Shown here in pieces: positions 7,205 through 13,141 of a DNA stretch of 15,264 nt; the stretch's first letter is position 1; every line of letters begins with the position of its first letter. The DNA is from SLJN01 sp964505385. Lineage in GTDB: Bacteria > Bacteroidota > Rhodothermia > Balneolales > Natronogracilivirgulaceae. The translations under genes and the position numbers were made by a program. The DNA is taken from NCBI GenBank assembly GCA_964505385.1, contig CAZDIA010000055.1:1-15264 (forward strand), given 5' to 3'. The notes beneath the pieces are model-generated. The model was not told the DNA's origin and did no database searches. It saw only the letters and a program-made list of their open reading frames with translations.

Positions 7205-7765
7205 TCAGTAAACCTCATCAAACGGTATAGGTTCGCCTAAGTCAAATTTTGCTTCATAACTTAATTCGCCATCAAGATAGAGACGGTAATAATACACCTC
7301 ATTTTCAATATCCAACTCCGTTGACCAGACATTGATTTCTCTTGCGGGCCGGTCTTCGATTGTAGCTTCGTCGGCGGGGTAATAGTGTTTGGTTTCGCTG
7401 CCGCGTTCATCAGAAAAACCGCCATACATATTTGCTTCGTGCTCGCTGCCGTCTTCATAGCGGTGATCATGACTAAGCCTTAATCCATCTTCGCGTATAT
7501 CCAATATCCACGTGCGGGAGCGATCATCATCGACCCAGAATGGAATGCGAACCTCATCTTCGTCGCATGCTTCGAGCAACATCAGTAGCTCCGGGTCCTT
7601 GAGCTCCTCGGCACCGAGATCAAAGTAGGTGGTTTCGCCGGCGTAAGCGTATCCGCAAAAGGGTTCAAAATTTTCCAGAAAAGCTTGTTCGCTATCACTA
7701 TCAATAATCATATTGAAAGCAAAAAAAGAAAGGGAGATTCCGGTAAGTAAAATACTGCTGATCAT
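7205..7765 (-). CDS. Exported protein of uncharacterised family (RSRTW / HDHRYEDGSE motifs)
   Basis: This is a 186-residue protein from an ATG at 7765. The first 20 residues (ISSILLTGISLSFFAFNMI) form a signal peptide or signal anchor, so the mature protein is probably periplasmic or surface-exposed. Conserved-looking segments are FEPFCGYAYAGE (C37), LLEACDED (C67), RIPFWVDDDRSRTWIL (73-88), RLSHDHRYEDGSE (96-108), MYGG (113-116) and YPAD (129-132). From memory, proteins with an RIPFHVG..RSRTW...LKHDHRHEDG pattern recur in several phyla without an assigned function; I cannot name a domain. The mature chain is strongly acidic and beta-rich in appearance. C37 and C67 could form a disulfide after export. 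It is a stand-alone gene, convergent with the kinase and divergent from the MgtC-like gene. Confidence 0.75.
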   Translation of the reverse strand: MISSILLTGISLSFFAFNMIIDSDSEQAFLENFEPFCGYAYAGETTYFDLGAEELKDPELLMLLEACDEDEVRIPFWVDDDRSRTWILDIREDGLRLSHDHRYEDGSEHEANMYGGFSDERGSETKHYYPADEATIEDRPAREINVWSTELDIENEVYYYRLYLDGELSYEAKFDLGEPIPFDEVY

Positions 7766-7897
7766 AATTTTGTATCTTTGATTATAAGTACACTGCCGGA
7801 TTATAGCGGAAATTTTCGTTCAAACAAAGCGAATATAAAGCGGGTAGATTTCATTTTGAGCACATTAGCTATATCAGTTTTGAATTTATCATAAATG

Positions 7898-7960
7898 CTG
7901 ACAGGTCCTTCGGACGCTGTCAGATTTAAAAAAACCGACAGCGTCCAACGGTCCTGTCGG
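7898..7960. repeat. REP-like inverted pair of 26-base hairpins
   Basis: Hairpin 1 (7898-7923) has 7-bp outer arms CTGACAG/CTGTCAG, then GTCC-TTC-GGAC with one bulged G. Hairpin 2 (7935-7960) has outer arms CCGACAG/CTGTCGG. The two are inverted copies of each other: hairpin 1 and the reverse complement of hairpin 2 agree at 21 of 26 aligned positions, sharing GGACGCTGTC. They are separated by an 11-base A-rich spacer. An inverted pair of short related hairpins in an intergenic region is the layout of REP/BIME elements. It lies upstream of both flanking genes, so terminator function is unlikely. Confidence 0.75.
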
Positions 7961-8034
7961 CGTTAAGTATTAGACTTCCCTTTATACAGCTCCCACCGGA
8001 TTTTAATCATCCCAAAGAAAAACGGGTACTTTTG

Positions 8035-8066
8035 GTAAGGTAATTTATCTTGCGGCAATACCTTAC
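8035..8066 (+). promoter_or_regulatory. 8-bp perfect inverted repeat in the MgtC-like leader
   Basis: GTAAGGTA (8035-8042) and TACCTTAC (8059-8066) are perfect complements around a 16-base centre. The site ends 72 bases before the TTG start of the MgtC-like gene. It could be an operator or a leader hairpin. MgtC genes in enterobacteria have regulated leaders, but there is no sequence evidence that this is the same kind of element. Confidence 0.4.
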
Positions 8067-8138
8067 ATCATAAAGCCGTATCATATAGATACAAGCTTGA
8101 ATTGGATATAAACATAATTCTCAAATTCTTCAGCTAAG

Positions 8139-9380
8139 TTGGAAATTGATCTGCAAATAGTACAGGATTTAGGGCTGGCACTGCTGCTGGGATTATTGGT
8201 TGGTATGCAGCGGGAGCTAAAAGAGGCTCGTATAGCGGGGTTTCGTACATTCGCTTTGGTCACAATGTTCGGGACTCTCACCGCCTATCTTGCAGATCAG
8301 TTTACTCCCGGGATCATCCTTTTCGGCGCTGCCGGGGTTATGGTGATTATAATCGTGGGCAACTGGCAAAAAATACATGCGCAAATCGTTGGAGCCGGCA
8401 TGACAACAGAAGTTTCATTGCTGTTGATGTTTGGCGTTGGTGCTTATATCCCTGCAGGCCAGCCGGCAGTTGCAGCTGCAATAGCCGCAAGTACCGCAAT
8501 TTTACTGTATATCAAACCCCAGCTTAAGGGAATGCTTGCCCGTCTTGAGGATACGGATATCAGGGCCATCATGCAGTTCGCACTGATATCTTTAATTATC
8601 CTGCCAATACTTCCGAATCAGCACTTCGGACCATTGGATGCTTTTAACCCGCAGCGAACATGGCTGTTGGTGGTACTGATTGTTGGTATAAGCCTGGGAG
8701 GCTATTTAATCTACAAGTTTCTGGGGCAACGAGCCGGTGTCACCCTTGGAGGAATGCTGGGCGGGCTGATCTCAAGCACGGCAACCACGGTGAGTTATTC
8801 ACGGCGAGCGTCTGTAGGCGAAGGCCCGGCACGAAATTCTGCCGTGGTGATCATAATCGCGACTGCAATGATTTACCCCAGAGTGATGGTTGAGATAGCC
8901 ATCATGGCCCCGGATTATTTCTGGCAGATTGCCTGGCCGGTGATGCTGATGTTGCTTTTTTCAATCGGCATATCAATTTACTCTTACAAGATGATCACGG
9001 ACCGTACCGCGCGCCTGCCCGAACAGCGCAACCCGAGTGAGCTTTCCTCAGCTTTTACCTTTGGGGGTGTATATACACTGGTGCTGTTTTTGGTTGCACT
9101 CACTACTGAATATCTCGGAGATCAATACCTGTATATCGTGGCTGCGGTATCCGGATTATCGGATATGGATGCGATTACACTTTCTGCTTCTCAAATGGTA
9201 CAGGACGGAAACATTGAAGCTGATTTGGCATGGCGCTTAATTTTAACCGCACTTATCAGCAATACCTTCATCAAGTTTGGCATTGCCTCGTCTTTTGGTC
9301 ATCCGGAACTGCGAAAACGATTGCTTCTTGCCTTCGGATTGATTGTGGCTGCCGCATTGCTATTAATACTGTTTGGATAA
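8139..9380 (+). CDS. MgtC/SapB family membrane protein with DUF4010 domain
   Basis: This is a 413-residue polytopic membrane protein. It begins with TTG at 8139: no ATG or GTG lies between the upstream in-frame stop and this codon, and the next ATG (residue 23) would cut through the first membrane helix. The N-terminal region (about 8-145) has the MgtC/SapB signature LLLGLLVGMQRELKE...AGFRTFALVTMFG and about four helices. The C-terminal region (about 170-400) matches DUF4010, with GGMLGGLISSTATTVSYSRRA and ISGLSDMDAI-like segments (AVSGLSDMDAITLSASQM) and more hydrophobic helices, ending in LLILFG. MgtC proteins act in growth at low Mg2+ and modulate ATP synthase in pathogens. This longer two-domain type is widespread and its function is unproven. 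It lies 79 bases before the copper ATPase on the same strand. Confidence 0.88.
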   Translation: MEIDLQIVQDLGLALLLGLLVGMQRELKEARIAGFRTFALVTMFGTLTAYLADQFTPGIILFGAAGVMVIIIVGNWQKIHAQIVGAGMTTEVSLLLMFGVGAYIPAGQPAVAAAIAASTAILLYIKPQLKGMLARLEDTDIRAIMQFALISLIILPILPNQHFGPLDAFNPQRTWLLVVLIVGISLGGYLIYKFLGQRAGVTLGGMLGGLISSTATTVSYSRRASVGEGPARNSAVVIIIATAMIYPRVMVEIAIMAPDYFWQIAWPVMLMLLFSIGISIYSYKMITDRTARLPEQRNPSELSSAFTFGGVYTLVLFLVALTTEYLGDQYLYIVAAVSGLSDMDAITLSASQMVQDGNIEADLAWRLILTALISNTFIKFGIASSFGHPELRKRLLLAFGLIVAAALLLILFG

Positions 9381-9459
9381 GCACAAAATTCCATACGCTT
9401 TAGTCAAAAAAGTGTAATGAGATATCGGTGTGTTAGTCCGTTATTGTGTGTGATCAAAA

Positions 9460-11904
9460 ATGAAATATGCTATGCCATCTAACACTTTAAAAAAAACACA
9501 GGTTGATAATCAGCCTCGCGAAATCATTCTCAATATTGACGGCATGAGCTGCGCAAGTTGTGTAGCTAATGTAGAGAAAGCTTTGAACAATGCGGAAGGT
9601 GCTGAACAGGCTGAGGTTAACCTTGCAACCAACCAGGCCCGGGTATTCTATTCAGGAGATGATCCGGGATCCCTTATTAAATCTGTAGAAAATACCGGAT
9701 TTGGGGCAGAACTTGCTCAGGATGAAAGTGAACCTTTGAATCTTGAAATTACAGGTATGAGCTGTGCATCCTGCGTTGCCAACGTGGAAAAAGCTCTCAA
9801 TTCGGTTGAAGGCGTTCAAAAAGCGGAAGTAAATCTGGCGACAAATCAGGCCGCAGTCGAAGCTGATGAGTCAATTGATCCGGACACGCTAATCGAACAA
9901 ATCAGACAATCAGGATACGATGCCCGTTTGCTGCAGCAGGAAGATCAGGAAGATGTTTTTGAACGTGCCGGCTCCCAATTCAAAAGGAAATTTTTTATAG
10001 CTCTGCCCCTGGCCTTTATTGTCATGGTGCTGGATATGGGGCCAATGATGATTGAATCGTGGGGTGATTGGGTGCATCCACACCTGTTTACCTGGAACCT
10101 GATACAACTCGGGCTTACCGCGATCATACTGTTTTATGCGGGTAGCTCCTTTTTTACCGGTGCCTGGAAAGCAACCCGGCGATTTAGTGCTGATATGAAT
10201 TCGCTGGTTGCTATAGGAACCGGAGCAGCATTTCTGTTCAGCAGCTATGCTACTTTTTTGGGTGTGGAAGGCGGCCTGGTAACTCCACACGATATCTATT
10301 TTGAAACTGCGGCAATCATAATTGCGCTTCTGCTGCTTGGTAAATGGATGGAGGAGCGCGCAAAATACCACAGTCGCGATGCAATGGCGGGGCTGCTTAA
10401 ACTCACGCCGAATACCGTAACCCGCTACGATAACGGTGAATGGGCCGAGGTTCCGCTGAAGCAGGTACGTGCCGGTGACAAATTGCTGGTGAAAGCGTGG
10501 GAGCAGATTCCTGTAGATGGCCGTATAGAAAAAGACGGGGCAAGTGTGGATGAATCCGCTATGACCGGTGAAAGTATTCCGGTAGAAAAAGGGGCAGAAG
10601 ATGAAGTGATTGGCGGCACCCGGAATACCAATAAATCATTCACAATGATTGCGGAAAAGGTTGGCAAAGATACGGCACTTGCACAAATAATTGAGACCGT
10701 GAAACGGGCGCAAGGCTCCAAGCCACCAATTCAGCGTCTGGTGGATAAAGTAGCATCGGTTTTCGTACCGATAGTTTTGGTTATTGCAGCACTTTCATTC
10801 ATTGTATGGATTTCAGCAGATGGACCCGCACGCGCGATGGTGAACATGGTAGCAGTGCTGGTGATTGCTTGCCCATGTGCATTAGGGCTTGCAACGCCAA
10901 CCGGGATCATGGTTGGTTCCGGCCGGGCCGCTGAAAAAGGAATTCTGATCAAAGATGCAGTCAGCCTGGAAGAGGCTCGCAAAGCTGATGTTGTTTTGTT
11001 TGATAAAACCGGAACACTCACCACCGGCACGATGGAAGTGACGGACGTGATTCCGTTTAATAACAATGACCGGGCAAAGATTTTGGCCTATGCCGCTTCG
11101 GTTGAGCAGCAATCCGATCATCCTATTGCCAAAGCGATTGTAAAAAGGGCTGAGTCCGAAAACCTTGATGTTGTTATAGCCGCACAGGTCGAGACGACGA
11201 TGGGTGTTGGAATAAAAGGTAAAGTAGGAGATAAAGAAATCACCGTCCGCTCAGCCGGCGATTTTGATGGATGGACCGGCGAACAGCAAGAGATGGTAAC
11301 TCATCAGCAGGATCAGGGAACAACTCCATTGGTTGTTTTGGTTGATGGCCAGCCTGAAGGGTTGATCAGTGTGAGCGATCAGTTGAAGGAAGAAGCCGGA
11401 GAGGTAATTTCCCGCCTCCGTGAAATGGAAATTGAAGTTGTAATGGTGACCGGAGATCAGAAGCGAACCGCCGGGGCTTTTGCCAAAAAGCTTGGGCTGG
11501 ACCAGGTTGAGGCTGAAGTAAAGCCGGATGATAAAGCTGCTATCGTTGAAAAGTATCAACAAGAAGGCAAGCAAGTAGTTATGGTTGGTGACGGCATCAA
11601 TGATGCGGCGGCACTGGTAAAAGCGGATTTAGGCATGGCAATGGCAACGGGAACGGATCTTGCTGTGAGTTCATCAGACATCACGCTTATGAGCGGAAAT
11701 TTGAATAAAGTAGTCGAGGCGCTTACACTTTCGCGAGGTTCGCTGAGGATTATCCGGCAGAATCTGTTTTGGGCATTTGTTTATAACTCTGTTGGTGTTC
11801 CGTTGGCCGCTTTTGGATTACTGAGCCCGATGTTTGCTGCATTCGCGATGGCAGCCAGCTCCGTAAGTGTGGTAAGCAATAGCCTCAGAATAAAAAGACT
11901 ATAA
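9460..11904 (+). CDS. copA: Cu(I)-translocating P1B-type ATPase with two HMA domains
   Basis: This is an 814-residue copper exporter of the inner membrane. Two N-terminal heavy-metal domains carry GMSCASC at 28-34 and 99-105. The core follows the P1B-1 plan: membrane helices from about residue 175, the actuator loop with TGES at 369-372, the ion-binding CPC at 471-473, the phosphorylation motif DKTGT at 515-519, the SDHP motif with H554-P555 in the nucleotide domain, GDGIND at 710-715, then the last two helices with the YN (helix 7) and MAASS (helix 8) residues that mark Cu(I) selectivity. Everything needed for activity is present. The enzyme should pump cytosolic Cu(I) to the periplasm at the cost of ATP. 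No CopZ chaperone or CsoR/CueR regulator gene is visible nearby. The two HMA domains are very alike (29 of 35 residues in the core). Confidence 0.95.
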   Translation: MKYAMPSNTLKKTQVDNQPREIILNIDGMSCASCVANVEKALNNAEGAEQAEVNLATNQARVFYSGDDPGSLIKSVENTGFGAELAQDESEPLNLEITGMSCASCVANVEKALNSVEGVQKAEVNLATNQAAVEADESIDPDTLIEQIRQSGYDARLLQQEDQEDVFERAGSQFKRKFFIALPLAFIVMVLDMGPMMIESWGDWVHPHLFTWNLIQLGLTAIILFYAGSSFFTGAWKATRRFSADMNSLVAIGTGAAFLFSSYATFLGVEGGLVTPHDIYFETAAIIIALLLLGKWMEERAKYHSRDAMAGLLKLTPNTVTRYDNGEWAEVPLKQVRAGDKLLVKAWEQIPVDGRIEKDGASVDESAMTGESIPVEKGAEDEVIGGTRNTNKSFTMIAEKVGKDTALAQIIETVKRAQGSKPPIQRLVDKVASVFVPIVLVIAALSFIVWISADGPARAMVNMVAVLVIACPCALGLATPTGIMVGSGRAAEKGILIKDAVSLEEARKADVVLFDKTGTLTTGTMEVTDVIPFNNNDRAKILAYAASVEQQSDHPIAKAIVKRAESENLDVVIAAQVETTMGVGIKGKVGDKEITVRSAGDFDGWTGEQQEMVTHQQDQGTTPLVVLVDGQPEGLISVSDQLKEEAGEVISRLREMEIEVVMVTGDQKRTAGAFAKKLGLDQVEAEVKPDDKAAIVEKYQQEGKQVVMVGDGINDAAALVKADLGMAMATGTDLAVSSSDITLMSGNLNKVVEALTLSRGSLRIIRQNLFWAFVYNSVGVPLAAFGLLSPMFAAFAMAASSVSVVSNSLRIKRL

Positions 11905-12056
11905 AAAAATATTCTGGATGCCGTCTGGGTAAAAAACTACTGGACTATTTAATCTGAATTTATTATATAGGTTTTGTCTAACTGTAGAAGTTTCGATTGA
12001 TTTAAAGAAGGGTAGCAGAACTGGTAAATGTATATAGGGCTGTTAATATAAAGTGG

Positions 12057-12070
12057 TGAAAGCGCTTTTA
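12057..12070. promoter_or_regulatory. LacI/CcpA-type operator-like palindrome
   Basis: The sequence TGAAAGCGCTTTTA contains the perfect 10-base palindrome AAAGCGCTTT. It differs at one position from TGAAAGCGCTTTCA, the classic symmetric operator for CcpA and related LacI-family repressors. It lies just upstream of a possible -35 at 12074. No LacI-family gene is present in the window, so a functional role is inferred from sequence form only. Confidence 0.4.
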
Positions 12071-12073
12071 TGA

Positions 12074-12103
12074 TTGGACAGTCAATCGGTGACTTCTGAT
12101 AAG
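12074..12103 (+). promoter_or_regulatory. Possible sigma70-like promoter of the small-peptide unit
   Basis: TTGGAC (12074-12079) and GATAAG (12098-12103) are spaced by 18 bases and lie 34 bases upstream of the small ORF's ATG. The -10 match is only four of six, and part of the dyad TCTGAT/ATCAGA overlaps it. This is a tentative call. Confidence 0.28.
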
Positions 12104-12137
12104 TAATCAGAGCAAATACAGATAAAAGGGGTATTAT

Positions 12138-12212
12138 ATGCGGAATTACAAGTCGTTGCTTTTGAAGCTTGTGTTTGCTTTTCTGGTAGTCTTTGTCTTA
12201 TTGACAGGATAA
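12138..12212 (+). CDS. 24-aa single-helix membrane peptide in its own transcription unit
   Basis: An ATG at 12138 opens MRNYKSLLLKLVFAFLVVFVLLTG, written here as MRNYKSLLLK followed by LVFAFLVVFVLLTG, with TAA at 12210-12212. It has a basic start (R2, K5, K10), then a wholly hydrophobic stretch long enough for one membrane helix. A strong Shine-Dalgarno AGGGG (12128-12132 region) sits about six bases before the ATG, notable because most genes in this window lack one. A very strong intrinsic terminator begins 24 bases after the stop. Together these make a compact mono-cistronic unit. Possible roles are a small regulatory membrane peptide, a leader peptide, or a type I toxin; nothing distinguishes them here, and no homologue is recognised. 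The alternative is an sRNA gene with a fortuitous ORF. Confidence 0.6.
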   Translation: MRNYKSLLLKLVFAFLVVFVLLTG

Positions 12213-12235
12213 ACAGAGTCAAACAATAACTTGTC

Positions 12236-12275
12236 AAAAGGATCATAGCAGGTTTTGCTGTGGTCCTTTTTTTTT
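12236..12275 (+). terminator. Strong rho-independent terminator
   Basis: A 12-bp stem without mismatches (AGGATCATAGCA at 12239-12250 with TGCTGTGGTCCT at 12256-12267, including two G-U pairs) closes a 5-base loop GGTTT. Nine consecutive T follow (12267-12275). The stem can extend by A-T pairs into the A-run at 12236. It is oriented to terminate the plus-strand small-peptide transcript. Confidence 0.92.
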
Positions 12276-12458
12276 GAAATAGCCCCAAATTCCGGAACAG
12301 AACTGCTCACTAGATCCTGAATCACTATTTCATTTAACAGGTTGCGGTTACCGCTTCTCGTCAGTCATTACAAAAATATCTACGAAGACTACTTTGTCAC
12401 TCTGTCACTTTGTCACTTTGTTACTTTATCTCTTCACTACTCAACCTCCAAACCAAAA
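12276..12458. other. Gene-free stretch with repeat fragments
   Basis: This stretch separates the terminator from the end of the minus-strand NTPase gene. It holds a short palindrome GCGGTTACCGC (12344-12354), a 17-base partial copy of the 7054-7128 palindrome at 12355-12371, and a five-copy 8-base tandem repeat at 12391-12430. Frames on the plus strand here only translate the tandem repeat. Confidence 0.6.
12391..12430. repeat. Five-copy 8-bp tandem repeat (ACTTTGTC)
   Basis: Five successive units read ACTTTGTC, ACTCTGTC, ACTTTGTC, ACTTTGTT and ACTTTATC. Two are exact and three carry one substitution. It is a simple microsatellite-like array just downstream of the minus-strand NTPase gene. 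Confidence 0.85.
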
Positions 12459-12980
12459 TTACTCCCTATCCAACCCGGACATCTCCTCCACCAGAAAATT
12501 CAGCATCTCCTCCCGGTTTTCCATTGTTAAAACTTTAACCTCACATTTCTGCCTGATTTCATTCATCAACTTGCCCTGAAGCTTTTCCTTAAAGGTGAGT
12601 ATCACCGGCTTATCGCTTTCCAGAATTTTGTATACCAGAGGTTCAAATGAAGCTATTTTCAGTTCCATCGGTCCTACTTCATCAAGGACAATCCAACTGG
12701 CTGAATCAAGTGCACTGTTGAGTGCGGTGCTTATAACTCTCTCGCTCTCTGTGAGATCAACACGGTATTTTCCGACCCTGGGGCCTTCGCTAAAATCGGT
12801 ATGAGCCATAATCTCTGACCGGCCGGTCTGAACATCCCGAATGGAAAATCCTGTCCGGCGGCCACTGTCATTACGAATTTCAGAAGTAATAATACCACCA
12901 CCACCTGAAACTTGAGTTGTTAACCGCTCGCAAATAGTGGTTTTTCCTATTCCAGGCGGACCCGTGAGTGCTATTTTAAT
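12459..12980 (-). CDS. THEP1-type nucleoside-triphosphatase, probable ATT start codon
   Basis: The first ATG of this frame (12809) would give 116 residues and no Walker A. The frame stays open upstream with unmistakable family sequence: KIALTGPPGIGKTT (P-loop G7 to T14 when counted from 12980), then GGIITSEIRNDSGRRTGFSI. It reaches a TAA without any ATG, GTG or TTG. The position where relatives have the Met of MKIALTGPP is ATT (12978-12980), giving 173 residues, the normal family length. Walker B with the DEVGPME motif lies at about 100-106. THEP1 enzymes hydrolyse NTPs to NDP; the physiological role is unclear. A TATATTTG -7-like box lies about 60 bases upstream, consistent with transcription covering the ATT. 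The alternatives are a start codon lost by mutation or a base error. Divergent from the porin-like gene. Confidence 0.85.
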   Translation of the reverse strand: MKIALTGPPGIGKTTICERLTTQVSGGGGIITSEIRNDSGRRTGFSIRDVQTGRSEIMAHTDFSEGPRVGKYRVDLTESERVISTALNSALDSASWIVLDEVGPMELKIASFEPLVYKILESDKPVILTFKEKLQGKLMNEIRQKCEVKVLTMENREEMLNFLVEEMSGLDRE

Positions 12981-13014
12981 ATTATTATTTATACTAAATT
13001 TATAAATGGGTTAT

Positions 13015-13030
13015 AAGTTTTTGAAAACTT
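13015..13030. promoter_or_regulatory. 7-bp inverted repeat in the NTPase/porin divergent region
   Basis: AAGTTTT and AAAACTT are perfect complements around a TG centre. The site is 35 bases upstream of the NTPase ATT and 111 bases upstream of the porin-like ATG, so it could serve as an operator for the NTPase. It is AT-rich and short, hence low certainty. Confidence 0.3.
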
Positions 13031-13037
13031 TTATTAG

Positions 13038-13045
13038 CAAATATA
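13038..13045 (-). promoter_or_regulatory. Possible -7 box for the THEP1-like gene
   Basis: On the minus strand this reads TATATTTG, an exact fit to TAnnTTTG. It lies about 58 bases upstream of the ATT start. No well-spaced TTG -33 element was found (the nearest is 13 bases upstream), so the call is weak. Confidence 0.3.
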
Positions 13046-13141
13046 ACGAAAGGGAGCTCAACTCCACGTAGTATGTTTATAAAGATGGAGATAGAATGGA
13101 AAAAAAAGAAGAGTGTTTGCAGTAAAGTATGAAGGTAATTT

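Larger units (their letters stand above)
7766..8138. other. Gene-free divergent region containing REP-like pair and a leader inverted repeat
   Basis: These 373 bases separate the minus-strand exported protein and the plus-strand MgtC-like gene. They contain two related hairpins (7898-7923 and 7935-7960) and an 8-bp inverted repeat (8035-8066), listed separately. The rest is AT-rich, with no frame worth calling and no recognised RNA family. Confidence 0.6.
11905..12137. other. Intergenic region with three dyads upstream of a small ORF
   Basis: No gene is seen between the copper ATPase stop and the small ORF at 12138, and no clear terminator follows the ATPase. The last 80 bases hold three successive dyads: AAAGCGCTTT (12059-12068), GATTG/CAATC (12072-12076 and 12083-12087), and TCTGAT/ATCAGA (12095-12100 and 12106-12111). 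These are likely promoter or leader elements of the small unit that follows. Confidence 0.5.

Noticed and set aside
6919..7221. A 100-codon minus-strand frame spanning the kinase end and the palindrome
   Set aside because: It translates the kinase antisense and the 7054-7128 repeat, and overlaps the end of the minus-strand exported protein; no coding signal.
7773..7780. TATCTTTG as a plus-strand -7 promoter box
   Set aside because: It fits TAnnTTTG, but no TTG lies at the right distance upstream and the nearest plus-strand gene is over 350 bases away.
9910..10371. A 153-codon minus-strand frame opposite the copper ATPase
   Set aside because: It lies wholly inside a certain P1B ATPase coding region, and its peptide is Gln/His/Lys-rich without domain or signal; it is a shadow frame.
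12391..12430. Possible CRISPR array
   Set aside because: Units are 8 bases with no spacers; this is a simple tandem repeat.
12342..12579. Plus-strand frames with LCHFVTLSL repeats
   Set aside because: They translate the 8-base tandem repeat and the antisense of the NTPase.
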